DNA of 64,000 nt from Clavibacter sp. A6099 (GCF_021919125.1 NZ_CP083440.1:1-64000), one strand, 5' to 3'. Positions 24,178-33,176 are shown, counted from the first letter of the stretch. The notes: generated from the sequence alone by a model not told the origin. Numbers and translations are program-made.

Positions 24178-24801
24178 CTAGAGAACCGTTGGGTCTTCGC
24201 CGTCGGCGTCTTGGTGAGGGTCGATTCCGGCAGCGATGATTACGGTGTCGAACCACTTGAGGGCCTCGGCGATGGGGTCGTCGAGCGAGTAGCCGGCGAC
24301 ACGCGCATCATAGGCCGCCTCCGCCACGTGGTCCTGCCTGCGCCCGTCCGCGGGGATGTCTGAGCGCTGCATCCACCTATTGCTCGGGCTGAGGTAGAAG
24401 GGCGGACCGAACCCGGTCGGTCCGAAAAAGTCGCGCTTCGGCCCCCCATGGCCGGTGACGACGATGCGGTGCGCATGTTGATGTCGGAGCCATCGCAGGC
24501 CGACGACTGTCTCACCGTCTGCGTTTGCTGCGCGCGCTGTCCGATAGCGCTGGTCGTGTAGCGAGTTCAGCGCCTCATCGAGTGCAACTGCCCACCACAC
24601 GGCCTCGACGGCGGCGGCCCAGTGGTCGAATGCGACCGAGCCTGCGTTCCGGGCACGGTGTTGTGCGCCTGCCAGCCCACGGCGGCACCACAGCACGCCG
24701 CGAAGCGTCTCGGGGTCGGGAGACATCTGCCAGCCGTCATCCCAGGATGGTTGAGCGTCCCACTCCTCTGGTCGGAGAAGGTGATGCGTCTCGTCGCTCA
24801 C
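24178..24801 (-). CDS. Hypothetical protein
   Basis: 207 aa, soluble, Trp- and His-rich (DDGWQMSPDPETLRGVLWCR, FDHWAAAVEAVWWAVALDEAL, LRWLRHQHAHRIVVTGHGG). I do not recognise the family. The central helices with WW..ALDEAL and the HQH repeat suggest a helical, possibly ligand-binding domain. 34 bases separate its start from the end of the acetyltransferase gene, also on the minus strand, so they may share a transcript. Confidence 0.6.
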   Translation of the reverse strand: MSDETHHLLRPEEWDAQPSWDDGWQMSPDPETLRGVLWCRRGLAGAQHRARNAGSVAFDHWAAAVEAVWWAVALDEALNSLHDQRYRTARAANADGETVVGLRWLRHQHAHRIVVTGHGGPKRDFFGPTGFGPPFYLSPSNRWMQRSDIPADGRRQDHVAEAAYDARVAGYSLDDPIAEALKWFDTVIIAAGIDPHQDADGEDPTVL

Positions 24802-24835
24802 TGGGACTCGCGCTGACTCGCCGGTGCGCGGGCGC

Positions 24836-25324
24836 TCAGCTGTCCGCCGAGAGGGTGCGCATGTACAGGATGAGCGATCCGTCGCGACCGGTCTCGAGAA
24901 GGCCGGCCCGTGTGAGCACCCGCTGGGACGGCATGTTGGACACCTCTGTGTCTGCGGCCGCGATCTTCGCTCCGTGCTCTGCTGCGAAGGTCAGAGCGAG
25001 TTGCACAGCTTCGGTCGCCAGCCCCTGGTTTCGGGCGCTGGGGACGAGGCCGTAGCCGAACTCGATCCGTCCCTCTTCGCCGGGCGGTCCGAAGAAGCCG
25101 AAGCCTCCTACTGCGCGGCCGTCGGATGAGCGCCTGATGACGTACATGGTGAAGATCGGGTCGGGATCCGTCGACTGCGCCAGTCCGCGCAGGGGGTCGA
25201 GCTCGTCAGTGAGTGGGTACTCCGCGTCCCAGTTGTCTCCCGGCTCCTCGGCGCGGTCGACGATGCGTCGGGCTAGCTCCGGCGTGATCCGGTCGAGCGT
25301 GACGCGTGCTCCGGAAAGTCCCAT
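24836..25324 (-). CDS. GNAT-family N-acetyltransferase (RimJ/RimL-like)
   Basis: 162 aa. GNAT core: the strand GRAVGGFGFFG, then GRIEFGYGLVPSARNQGLATEA (acetyl-CoA loop variant R-N-Q-G-L-A), helix VQLALTFAAEHG and the motif SNMPSQRVLTRAGLLETG typical of RimJ/RimL enzymes, which acetylate amino termini or small amines. Substrate not predictable. Upstream neighbour of the hypothetical gene at 24178. Confidence 0.88.
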   Translation of the reverse strand: MGLSGARVTLDRITPELARRIVDRAEEPGDNWDAEYPLTDELDPLRGLAQSTDPDPIFTMYVIRRSSDGRAVGGFGFFGPPGEEGRIEFGYGLVPSARNQGLATEAVQLALTFAAEHGAKIAAADTEVSNMPSQRVLTRAGLLETGRDGSLILYMRTLSADS

Positions 25325-25448
25325 GCTGCGAGCTTGGCAGAACGCCGTCGGCGCAGCTACTAGGAGCGTCCGGTGGCCGATCGGCTATCGAGACAACTGA
25401 CGTGATGAAAGTGGCGGCCAGCCGCTCGATCCCAAGCGGGAGTTACTC

Positions 25449-26195
25449 TCACCAGTGGAAGCCGCGGTACGTACTTCGTACGTTGAAGCGACGGCCGTCC
25501 TTTCGGCGTTGCATGAAGCCGGCGATCGCGTCGATGTCGTTCGGCTTCATACCCAGTTCACGGCATCTTGCGCGCAGCTGTTCGACCGTGACGCCTTGCC
25601 ATCGAGTGGGTCGGTTCATCATGTCGGCCTTGAGCTTGTCTTCTTCGTTCCACTTCAGGCCGCTCGAGTAGCCGGCCGACCAGCCCGCGACGCTCTGCAA
25701 GATGGCGTCGACATCGTCGGGAAGGTCGACTGGCTCGACCGTAGGTGTCGATCCGGAGAGAACGGTCTGGTTCGGTTGAAGTAGATCGGGCGATGCCTCG
25801 ATGACCCAGTCGGCCGTGGAGGGTTCACCCCATTCGATGACGACCAACGCCGCAGCGTCGGCGTCCCACAGATCGTTCAGGTGCTGACGGTCGGGCCACG
25901 CATGAACGACTCGGCGGCCGGCCAGTGTGCCCACCGAGAGGCCGCGCCAGGTGAGGTGCGTCGTTCCGGGGGTGGTGACCGCGCGCTTCAACCACCCAGC
26001 AGGAACATCCCGGCGCGGTGTGACGATGACCAGCGGTGCTCGGCCCTGGGCAGCGATCCAAGCCAGCGCTCTGGTGGTTTGCGCATCGCGTGAGTCGCCG
26101 TCTCCCAGCCTCGACAACGCGACCGGGTATTCGTAGGCATCAGACACGTTGCACCTCAACTCTCGTGTCAGCAGGGTACGAAGAGCCTCCGACAC
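25449..26195 (-). CDS. Hypothetical protein
   Basis: 248 aa from a GTG at 26195 with GGGAGGGTAA before it. Alternating strands and helices in the first 140 residues (PLVIVTPRRDV, LTWRGLSVGTL, RRVVHAWPDRQHL, AALVVIEWGE) suggest a Rossmann-like or nuclease-like alpha/beta domain; the C-terminal 60 residues are a helical Arg/Lys-rich module (VTVEQLRARCRELGMKPN, IAGFMQRRKDG). No family recognised. It starts two bases after the stop of a small membrane-protein gene, so the two form an operon. Confidence 0.6.
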   Translation of the reverse strand: MSEALRTLLTRELRCNVSDAYEYPVALSRLGDGDSRDAQTTRALAWIAAQGRAPLVIVTPRRDVPAGWLKRAVTTPGTTHLTWRGLSVGTLAGRRVVHAWPDRQHLNDLWDADAAALVVIEWGEPSTADWVIEASPDLLQPNQTVLSGSTPTVEPVDLPDDVDAILQSVAGWSAGYSSGLKWNEEDKLKADMMNRPTRWQGVTVEQLRARCRELGMKPNDIDAIAGFMQRRKDGRRFNVRSTYRGFHW

Positions 26196-26197
26196 AC

Positions 26198-26416
26198 TTA
26201 CCCTCCCTTGCCGCTGCTTGTGCTTTTACTCGCTGTGAGTCGGTCCACGATGTGACGGGCTGCCTCCGCCCGCGCGGGGCGGCCGGAGGCGAAGCAGATT
26301 GCGACCAGCCCGAAGAGAGCTATGACGACCGTCTGTCGAGAGAGCAAGAGGACGATGAAAATGATCGTCCCCGGGGCGTAGGGCATGGCTGCCGTGAGCA
26401 TCGACCAGAAGTTCAT
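26198..26416 (-). CDS. Small membrane protein
   Basis: 72 aa with a strong ribosome site (GGAGGCGAAA) at 26416. Two membrane segments, ~10-27 (MPYAPGTIIFIVLLLS) and ~29-45 (TVVIALFGLVAICFASG), then a charged tail ending SSGKGG. Operon with the gene at 25449 (two-base gap). Role unknown. Confidence 0.65.
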   Translation of the reverse strand: MNFWSMLTAAMPYAPGTIIFIVLLLSRQTVVIALFGLVAICFASGRPARAEAARHIVDRLTASKSTSSGKGG

Positions 26417-26924
26417 TTTCGCCTCCAGAACCAGACGCTGACCCCTGCGTGTCGGCGCCGATCAGGTCAGCGTTGCGAACTCATCTGGTGGTGCTGGCGC
26501 GAGGACGACCTGTTGATGTCGAGGGGCAGGCAGGGAACGCAGGTTCCATGCTTGGCCTGCGACGGGAGGTCCTGGCCTTCCGCTCTCGGCTAGTGAGCTC
26601 GAAGCGGTACCGAGGGGGTCCGGTTCCTGCATGGCAGGCTCCGTAATCGGCGTAGAACTCCGGGGGCGTCATGGCGCTCATAAACCCGGATGGCAAACGC
26701 ACGGCGTTCACCGGTGTCCGTGGCGGACGTGCCCGTGAGGGCGACTGGCTTCTGCGTCCCGTGTCGGTTCGCTTGGCCACCCCCAGTGTACCTGCGTTCG
26801 CTGTGATCGGCCTAGTTCGGGAAGCGTGCGTGCGCCATGTTCGCGAGCCGGTATCCAGTTGGTCGGCATGACGCGTGCACGCAACGGATCCCCTGCCGGA
26901 CACCTCAATCCGTAGGCTGATGCC
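26417..26924. other. Gene-free stretch with a possible gene remnant
   Basis: 508 bases between divergent genes. On the minus strand around 26620-26680 a short frame reads MTPPEFYADYGACHAG, reminiscent of the N-terminus of small hypothetical proteins, but the frame then turns into Arg/Ser/Pro strings with no ribosome site, so at most a decayed fragment. Promoters for both flanking genes must lie here. Confidence 0.35.
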
Positions 26925-27920
26925 GTGCTGCACCTGCTTGTTGACACCTCGACGTACCTTGACCTTGCCAAGCGCCGAGACGGGCAGCGGTGGATCGTTG
27001 CGCTGCGGGTACTGATCCATCAAGGAAAAGTGAAGCTCTTGGTCCCGCGAGTAGTCATTGAGGAGTACGACCGCAACGAAGCTCGCGTGCAGACCGCGAT
27101 GACGTCGAGCATCGCGTCACGGTTCAAGGAGATTCGCCACGATCTCGTGACCTACGGCAGCGACGACGATGCTCACGCCATCGAGGTCATCGAGGACCTC
27201 AGTCGACACCTCCCACTCGTCGGCGCGATGACGACCAGGAACTTCGAGGAGCTGCGGGAACTCCTCATGGCCGGCCAGATCGTTGAGCCTTCGAGGGTCG
27301 AGATGAGCCGCGTCGTCGGGCGCGGATTGGAGAAGGCCGCGCCCTTCCACAGCGGGAAGAACAGCGTCGCGGACGCCGTCATCCTCGAGCTCTACCGGAC
27401 GGCGACGCAGGCAGCGGACCTCGCGCTGCACCCGCACGCGTTCGTCACCACCAACCACACCGACTTCTCTCAGGCGAATGGTGATCGGCGAGAGCCGCAC
27501 AACGACATTGCCGATGCGTTCGACGAAGAAGGTAGCCGCTACGCACTCGGGGTAGACGGCCTCGACTCGGTCCTGCGCGACCACTTCGGTCAAGAGTTGG
27601 ATGAGCTCCTTAAGGAGACCGACTTCCAAGAAGAGCCCCGCCGCCTGGACGAGATCGTCGCCGCCGAGACAGAGATGTTCGACCGCATCTGGTACCACCG
27701 GTCGTTGCAGCACGACTACCGGGCCGAACGGGATGGCGACGCGGCGGAGCTCCAACGCCACCAAGCCATCGCCGGCCCCGCCCGCGCGCGCGCCGAGGCC
27801 GCCTACACGGAGCCCGGGCAACTCGGTCCTTACACGGACTTCGAACTCGGCATGCTCAACGGCAAGCTCAGCGCCCTGCGCTGGGTACTCGGCAGCGAGT
27901 GGGACTTCCTGGACACCTGA
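26925..27920 (+). CDS. PIN-domain ribonuclease-like protein (DUF4935-type)
   Basis: 331 aa from a GTG. The PIN acid residues are visible: LLVDTSTYLDLA (Asp near 7), LVPRVVIEEYDRN (Glu), NSVADAVILEL (Asp) and FVTTNHTDFS (Asp near 180). C-terminal ~150 residues are helical and acidic, ending with a segment rich in Arg/Glu. Stand-alone PIN proteins of this length usually act as RNases, in toxin or defence settings; no small antitoxin gene precedes it, so it is not a plain VapC. Isolated gene. Confidence 0.78.
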   Translation: MLHLLVDTSTYLDLAKRRDGQRWIVALRVLIHQGKVKLLVPRVVIEEYDRNEARVQTAMTSSIASRFKEIRHDLVTYGSDDDAHAIEVIEDLSRHLPLVGAMTTRNFEELRELLMAGQIVEPSRVEMSRVVGRGLEKAAPFHSGKNSVADAVILELYRTATQAADLALHPHAFVTTNHTDFSQANGDRREPHNDIADAFDEEGSRYALGVDGLDSVLRDHFGQELDELLKETDFQEEPRRLDEIVAAETEMFDRIWYHRSLQHDYRAERDGDAAELQRHQAIAGPARARAEAAYTEPGQLGPYTDFELGMLNGKLSALRWVLGSEWDFLDT

Positions 27921-28017
27921 CCCACAGCACACGGACCGATGCCTCGCGATATGACTCTGAGGAGGTCAGTTCGCGTGGTGATGGTGCGTCCGTTGCGGAC
28001 GCTGTCATGATGAGGAA

Positions 28018-28830
28018 ATGGGATTCCTTGCTCGTGTGTTCGGCCGTTCCAGTGGGCGATCTGGAGTCGACGATGGCGTGGAAGGCCTGGCGAAGCTGAG
28101 CGGAACAACGACGACCTGCCGGGCCGCCATCACTGCGCTCGCGGAGCGGCACGGCGTGGCGGACGGTGGGTATCTCGAGCTACCGGCGTCGCTCCAGCGT
28201 GAGCCGAACAACCCTGTCGACCGCAACGCGGTGGCCGTCATGGTCGAGGGGGAGCGCGTGGGGTACCTCCCCGGATTCTCGACGCCGGCTGCCCAACTCT
28301 CAACGGTCGGTTCACGGCCCGCCCGCGTGCAGATCTTCACGGAGGTACTCCCGAAGGGTCTTCGCGCCGAGGCATGGGTGTGGATCGGCACCCGCAGCCC
28401 TCAGTGGGACTGGTCGGAGTCGAAGCGCCCGCCCATGTCGTCGAAAGCGAAGGCTGAGGCCGAGCATGCTGAACGGCGGAACTCGATCCGCGAGGGACTG
28501 AATGGTGGCGATGAGCGCGCTGGCGAGCTCCGGGCGGGCATGGTCAACGGCGTGCACTTCCTCGAACTCGTTGAACCGATCAAGCAGTTGAAGCGCGAAG
28601 GCCGCCTCGAGGAGGCGCTGGTGCTCTGCTACGCCGCGATCGAAGGCGCCGAGGGCGGGCGCGCCGGCCGGGAGCCGGCACCGGCATACACGGAGCACGC
28701 CGCAATCATCCTTCGCAAGCTCGGACGCAAGGACGAGGAAGTTCTGGTCCTGAAGCGATGGCTTGCGCTCTGCCCGCCGGAGCACCGCTACGGTACCCGG
28801 ATCGGGCAACGACTCGCCAAGCTGGGCTGA
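28018..28830 (+). CDS. HIRAN-domain-containing protein
   Basis: 270 aa. Residues ~30-110 form a HIRAN-like beta-barrel: the signature EPNNPVDRNAVAVMVEGER then VGYLPGF is clear. HIRAN domains bind 3' ends or damaged DNA and usually occur fused to helicases or nucleases, but here the rest is a helical, TPR-like part (HFLELVEPIKQLKREGRLEE, ALVLCYAAIEGAEGG, AAIILRKLGRKDEEVLVLKR). Such HIRAN-plus-helical proteins occur in actinobacterial mobile regions. ATG preceded by GATGAGGAA. Function unknown. Confidence 0.75.
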   Translation: MGFLARVFGRSSGRSGVDDGVEGLAKLSGTTTTCRAAITALAERHGVADGGYLELPASLQREPNNPVDRNAVAVMVEGERVGYLPGFSTPAAQLSTVGSRPARVQIFTEVLPKGLRAEAWVWIGTRSPQWDWSESKRPPMSSKAKAEAEHAERRNSIREGLNGGDERAGELRAGMVNGVHFLELVEPIKQLKREGRLEEALVLCYAAIEGAEGGRAGREPAPAYTEHAAIILRKLGRKDEEVLVLKRWLALCPPEHRYGTRIGQRLAKLG

Positions 28831-28959
28831 GTCAGGACCACGCCAGGGGAGGGCGAGCCGGACGCTTTCTGCGGCCGCTCGGACGCGACCTGAGAGCCCA
28901 AACCGGACATAAGGATTATTATCGGCTTCCATGTGATCGAGACGTGGGTAGGTTGAGTC

Positions 28960-29208
28960 ATGGTTGAGAAGCGACAAGACGTAGTGCACATGCTGTTCGC
29001 GCAGCAAGGCGAGATGTGGGAACTCACTCACACGACCTCAGACGGCCAGACGCACGCCGGGGAGCCATTTGCTGCGTCCGGTAAGGACGGCTTCACCCAA
29101 CTGGAGCAAGTTCTGTTCCGCATCGGGGAGATGGGCTACAAGCCGAAGGTCACCCCGTACGACAAGGTCCACGAGCGCCGCTACAGCTTGGACGTCGTGC
29201 CTGTCTGA
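28960..29208 (+). CDS. Hypothetical small protein
   Basis: 82 aa, soluble, reading like a compact alpha/beta domain (VVHMLFAQQGEMWELTHTTS, GFTQLEQVLFRIGEMGYKP, RRYSLDVVPV). Start at the ATG 28960 after GTAGGTTGAG. Followed 15 bases later by the next gene on the same strand. No family recognised. Confidence 0.5.
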   Translation: MVEKRQDVVHMLFAQQGEMWELTHTTSDGQTHAGEPFAASGKDGFTQLEQVLFRIGEMGYKPKVTPYDKVHERRYSLDVVPV

Positions 29209-29223
29209 GCCCTTGAGGGGACA

Positions 29224-29742
29224 ATGAGGGCAGGGATGGAGGCGGTCGTGGCGTTCAAGGGTGAGGTGCTGTCGGTGATGGAGATGATCCGTCTTGCCGA
29301 CGAAGCACCGGCCGACTCGGCGAGCTCCGCCGGAGTCCTGCACACGGCCGCCGGCAACGCCCGCGACGCGGCCGAGCTCGTCGCCGACGGCGAGCTTCCG
29401 ACGGCCGGATGGCGGTTCGGCGTCCTGCAGACCCTCGACGACTACACATCGACGTGCCGCCGCGGCGGCACGGAGCTCGGCGCCGCCGTGTTCACGGATC
29501 CGCCGGCGCCGACCGCTTCGATCGAACTCGACGCGGCTTTCGCTGCGCTGGCCGAGTACCTTGCCGAGCGGGACGGGTGGACTCCCCCGGCATGGACCTC
29601 CGACACGTGGCGCTCGGTCGCTCCGGCGGAGTGGTGGGCGTCGACGCCGAGCATTTACCGGGACATTGCCCTCGTTGAGAGCCCGCGACCGTTCCGTGAC
29701 CGTGGAATCTGGATTACCCTCAGTGGCCTTGCGCGGGCATGA
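29224..29742 (+). CDS. Hypothetical protein
   Basis: 172 aa, start at ATG 29224 behind GAGGGGAC (an in-frame ATG follows at 29236). Ala/Glu-rich helices then a C-terminal block (AFAALAEYLAERDGWTPPAW, APAEWWASTPSIYRDIAL, DRGIWITLSGL). The AEYLAERDGW..P.W piece is found in many actinobacterial hypothetical proteins of toxin-antitoxin-rich regions. Likely co-transcribed with the gene at 28960. Function unknown. Confidence 0.6.
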   Translation: MRAGMEAVVAFKGEVLSVMEMIRLADEAPADSASSAGVLHTAAGNARDAAELVADGELPTAGWRFGVLQTLDDYTSTCRRGGTELGAAVFTDPPAPTASIELDAAFAALAEYLAERDGWTPPAWTSDTWRSVAPAEWWASTPSIYRDIALVESPRPFRDRGIWITLSGLARA

Positions 29743-29775
29743 CCCCGGGCGTCATCACCAGGTCGAACGCTCCAG

Positions 29776-30666
29776 TCATTTTCGGTGCCCTACAACTGGC
29801 GCCGCGCCGCGGCGTTGCATGAGATCACCGGCGCTCTTAAATATTACCGGGTTTCGGGACGGCCAGCTCCGAGGAAATATGACGTAGCTCGTCGCAGACC
29901 CGATGGTCGACCGATTAAACGCCTCCGGCACGAGCCTGCGCACTCGATCGCCCCGAGACAGGAGTAGTCCCGTCGTGGGTGACAATGCGACTGTCACTCG
30001 CTCCGCGGTCTGCAGGCCAACGCCACTCCCATATTGGCGTTCGTCTGTCCTGCTCGTTCTCGCAAGCCTCGAAGGGCAAACGAGCATGTCGCCCAGGACA
30101 AGTGAGGGCTCCGGGAATGTGACAAGGTTCCATGTGAAAGCGTCAAAAACCCCACGATACTGAGCCCACCGGGCTTCGACCTCTCGGCGTATCTCGGGTA
30201 TGAACTTCGCATCCAAGTCTGCCGTAAATGTCACAGCCTGTGCGAGCAGGGCGCGCCGAAGGCCCTCCATGCCCGGAATGCCTTTAATTCTCTGGAATTC
30301 AGGATCTACTGCTCTACTGACCTGCTCCATCATGGCTGGGTGCCGCTGGTGATGCAAAATAAGCAGCCTTTCGAGCACCTCGCGCTCTGGGCCCTCAAGA
30401 GGACTACAGTCGCCGGCGATCATCCGTTGTACGAGAGGCGCTGCCCTGTTCTCTACGTGCTTACTCTGGGCATCTTCGTAGGCGTTGGGATCAGTCTCCA
30501 GCGGGTCTGCCCGATGGCTGTCCTTAAGCCACCCGACGCTCGAGCTGCTCCCAATATGGGCAGGAGAACCGTTGAGGGGCACCACCGTAAATTGATGGTC
30601 TTCCTCGAAGTGTCTCAGGAGGAACGCGGAAAGGTAATGGTGGTTGCGCTTGCGTTGTGCGTTCAC
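29776..30666 (-). CDS. DUF4238-family protein
   Basis: 296 aa from a GTG at 30666. The N-terminal HHYLSAFLLRHFEEDH matches the H-x-x-P/S-x-F-L-L-R-x-F opening of DUF4238, and the C-terminal part has WNLVTFPEPSLVLGDMLV and SPTTGLLLSRGDR blocks seen in that family (middle: VLERLLILHHQRHPAMM). Family function is unknown; members sit in defence and mobile regions. Convergent with the gene at 29224. Slightly lower GC than its neighbours. Confidence 0.75.
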   Translation of the reverse strand: MNAQRKRNHHYLSAFLLRHFEEDHQFTVVPLNGSPAHIGSSSSVGWLKDSHRADPLETDPNAYEDAQSKHVENRAAPLVQRMIAGDCSPLEGPEREVLERLLILHHQRHPAMMEQVSRAVDPEFQRIKGIPGMEGLRRALLAQAVTFTADLDAKFIPEIRREVEARWAQYRGVFDAFTWNLVTFPEPSLVLGDMLVCPSRLARTSRTDERQYGSGVGLQTAERVTVALSPTTGLLLSRGDRVRRLVPEAFNRSTIGSATSYVIFPRSWPSRNPVIFKSAGDLMQRRGAAPVVGHRK

Positions 30667-30696
30667 AAGGAAGAGAGGCGCCAGGTCATCGCATGC

Positions 30697-31857
30697 CTAG
30701 GCGACGGCGGCCACCTTCGCCTCTCCTATGTCATCGACGAGGCTCTCGAGCGTGCGAGTCGCGAGGATCTTCTCGCCGCGGCGCTTGTACTCCTTATTGA
30801 CGAGCTCGCGTAGCTCCAGCGCGCGGCCCAGGCGCTTCGCCTCCGCCTCGGCCTGCCAAGGGGCAGGCGTGTTCTGCAGTAGGGCGACCTCGGCAGCCTT
30901 CGCGTGCATGTAGTGAGTGCGGTGGTCCTCTAGCGGGCCGGTCAGCGATGCGGCACAGGCTCCGATGCGGCACCGTCCGATGCGTGTACGAAGGTCGCTG
31001 TGGCCCAGCAGTACCTCGGCCCGTGTCTTGGACAGCGTCATCGCCAGTGCGGGGATGTAGACGCCCTCCCAATCCCCGCCACCGATCTTCTTGCCGTTCT
31101 CGTCGAGCTTGGGTTCGAGAGCCTGGCGAGAGTAATCGGCAGCGAGATTCATCTTTTCGCGCATGCCGATACCCACAGAAAAGGCATCCACGTGCCCAAG
31201 TGCGTAGCCAACCTGGCCGATGTTGCCGGAGTGGCCCAGCGTCACCCGGAGTCCATTCGTTGTGAAGGCGTCCGCTGCGGCAAACGCAAATCGAACCTTA
31301 ACGAGGCTGTCCTTCTCGCCTCCGAGAGGAGAAATGCGAAGGTCAATGTCCTCGAAACCGGCGTGCATGTACTCGGATGCCAGCTCCTCCACGAGCTCGA
31401 TCGGCGTCCGACTCCGAAGGGTCACGATCGGCCGTACGGGCTCATCTGACTGCGCCTGTGCGGCCTCTGCCAGGGTGAAGTTCAGGTGGAGAGCGCGCTT
31501 GTCGATGCCGAAGAAGTAGGCCGGCGTCATGGCGGTCACGAGCCCCACTTGAGTCGCGAGAACCCGTTCAGTCAGCTCCGCGCGTGCGCTGGGGTTGGCT
31601 GCCAGCTGCTTGAGGTCGTACCCCTCCGGGCGGTAGCCGGGAAGCTGCTCCAGGTGCAGTCCCGGATGCTCGAGGCGATCGGTGCGCGGATCCCGCAGCA
31701 CGGCGAGCCCTTCAGCGGCTGCGAAGTCCGCCAGTTCTTCCTGATGAGAGCCAGCTTTTGCGTCCAGGATGACGGCACTCACGCCGTCGTGATCGCGGGC
31801 CAGGAAGTCCTGCATCTTGTGGTGGTCAGCGTGACCCACCAGGAACTCGATACCCAT
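30697..31857 (-). CDS. Hypothetical protein
   Basis: 386 aa. Start at ATG 31857, which has TGGAGGTTTGCAC before it; a TTG two codons upstream is less likely. Alpha/beta sequence with phosphate-barrel-like strands (VSAVILDAKAGSHQEELADF, GLAVLRDPRTDRL, VRFAFAAADAFTTNGLRVTL, YALGHVDAFSVGIGMREKMN), suggesting a TIM-barrel-like enzyme; a Cys pair CRIGACAA lies near residue 300 and a Lys/Arg-rich helical tail follows. I cannot name the family. It is divergent from the Xre/RES pair, with ~85 bases between the starts. Confidence 0.6.
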   Translation of the reverse strand: MGIEFLVGHADHHKMQDFLARDHDGVSAVILDAKAGSHQEELADFAAAEGLAVLRDPRTDRLEHPGLHLEQLPGYRPEGYDLKQLAANPSARAELTERVLATQVGLVTAMTPAYFFGIDKRALHLNFTLAEAAQAQSDEPVRPIVTLRSRTPIELVEELASEYMHAGFEDIDLRISPLGGEKDSLVKVRFAFAAADAFTTNGLRVTLGHSGNIGQVGYALGHVDAFSVGIGMREKMNLAADYSRQALEPKLDENGKKIGGGDWEGVYIPALAMTLSKTRAEVLLGHSDLRTRIGRCRIGACAASLTGPLEDHRTHYMHAKAAEVALLQNTPAPWQAEAEAKRLGRALELRELVNKEYKRRGEKILATRTLESLVDDIGEAKVAAVA

Positions 31858-31942
31858 GTGCAAACCTCCAGTCGAACCGCCTCAGGTGTGACAGACTACA
31901 TGACAGACCAGGCGACACACCTACGTCGGAAGAGTGGACATC

Positions 31943-32293
31943 ATGAGCGCAGTATCAGCGACAGCCCTAGCGAGCAAGGTGGTCGGCATCTACGACCGCC
32001 TTGGGCTTACTCAGGAGGAGATCGGCGGCATCGTCGACGCATCGGCTCGATCCGTCAGCCGATGGGTCACGGGGCAGGTCGTGCCCCAGAGGCTCAACAA
32101 GGCTCGGCTCCTCGAGCTGGCCTACGTGGCGGACGCGGTCGCAGAGGTTCTTCCAGCCAGCCAGGCCAACGTGTGGATGTTCTCACCCAGTCGATTACTT
32201 GATCACGACACCCCCGCAGAACGTATACACAAAGGTCAATACCGAGATGTACTTGACTTGATCGAGGCTATTGCGGATGGGGCGTTTGTGTGA
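31943..32293 (+). CDS. Xre/MbcA/ParS-type antitoxin
   Basis: 116 aa from ATG 31943 (ribosome site GGAAGAG; a GTG three codons upstream also possible). N-terminal Xre-like HTH (LTQEEIGGIVDASARSVSRW) and C-terminal toxin-binding domain (NVWMFSPSRLLDHDTPAERI, QYRDVLDLIEAI) are those of antitoxins that pair with RES-domain toxins. Its stop overlaps the toxin start (GTGA), as in other Xre-RES operons. Expected to block the toxin and repress the operon. Confidence 0.9.
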   Translation: MSAVSATALASKVVGIYDRLGLTQEEIGGIVDASARSVSRWVTGQVVPQRLNKARLLELAYVADAVAEVLPASQANVWMFSPSRLLDHDTPAERIHKGQYRDVLDLIEAIADGAFV

Positions 32294-32856
32294 GCGATCA
32301 ACTCGACGAAGATCTAGTAGAACGGCTCAATGAATTAACGCCACGCATCGTGAGTGGAACGTACTACCGTTATTCAAGCGCGCGACGAGAGCCCCTATCT
32401 GGTGCAGGTGCAAGGGCGTTCGGGGGTAGGTGGAACCCCCGTGGCCTGTTCCCGGCCATCTACTTGGCCGAACCCAAGGAATCGTGCGCGGGAGAGGCTC
32501 GGCGAGCCGCAGAGGCCCTCGGTACAAGTGCTGAGGTGATGCTGGAGGCGCCCTTTATGCTCCACACGATTGAAGTGAACGAAGTTAGTGTCCTTAATTT
32601 GACGACTGACGAAGCGTTGGAACACGTTGGGTTGAGCCGCGAAGATATTGCAGACAATGATCACACCGCTTGTCGGGCGGTTGGGCACGCAGCATGGTTT
32701 CTCGGCTTTCAAGGGGTACTCGCGCCGTCGGCATCTGAGGTCGGATTCGTGCTCGCGGCGTTTGAGGGGCGTCTAGACATGCGTCACCTTCGAGTTGATC
32801 AGTCCGAGCCCTTCACCCCGGCTCTCTACAGCACGCTGGCGCCAGCGCTCTGGTAG
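32290..32856 (+). CDS. RES-domain toxin (NAD+-degrading)
   Basis: 188 aa. RES signature: YYRYSSARREPLSGAGARA, then FGGRWNPRGLFPAIYLAEP and the helix with AGEARRAAEA; the conserved Arg, Tyr and Glu of the ART-like active site are in these blocks, and S-x-A-W-F-L-G-F-Q-G-V-L-A-P-S follows in the second half (ADNDHTACRAVGHAAWFLGF). RES toxins such as MbcT deplete NAD+. GTG start overlapping the antitoxin stop. A/T content is higher from ~32570 to 32660 than in its neighbours. Confidence 0.92.
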   Translation: MSDQLDEDLVERLNELTPRIVSGTYYRYSSARREPLSGAGARAFGGRWNPRGLFPAIYLAEPKESCAGEARRAAEALGTSAEVMLEAPFMLHTIEVNEVSVLNLTTDEALEHVGLSREDIADNDHTACRAVGHAAWFLGFQGVLAPSASEVGFVLAAFEGRLDMRHLRVDQSEPFTPALYSTLAPALW

Positions 32857-32966
32857 TGCGGGGTTGCGGCAGCTCGCCGCGTTGTAACTGCGTGTCCTTG
32901 GGGTCGTAGTTCCCAGGCGCGTATCGCTTGAAGCACGTACAATTGCAGGAGAGCAGGGGGGCTCCC

Positions 32967-33176
32967 ATGAGCACCAAGATCACGCAGCGCAGTGAACCGA
33001 CGGCCGACGTCGAGCAGGGCATGGCGCTGGTCGAGAAGGCACAGCAGTTCGCCGGTCACTTCCCGAACGCCGAGGCACTCGGCCGCGCCCGGAGCGTCCT
33101 CGAGGGGACGATGACCGAGGACGAGGCTCGCGCGGAGATCGCAGCGAAGTACGGGTTTCCCCTCCGCCAGCGCTGA
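32967..33176 (+). CDS. VbhA-like antitoxin of a Fic system
   Basis: 69 aa from ATG 32967 behind AGGAGAGCAGGGGGG (upstream ATG at 32928 lacks such a site). Pattern of antitoxin_VbhA: helical, with NAEALGRARSVLEGTMTEDE then ARAEIAAKYGF. The RSVLEG stretch resembles the inhibitory helix (S/T...E-G/N) that blocks ATP binding in Fic. It precedes the Fic gene by 25 bases. Confidence 0.75.
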   Translation: MSTKITQRSEPTADVEQGMALVEKAQQFAGHFPNAEALGRARSVLEGTMTEDEARAEIAAKYGFPLRQR

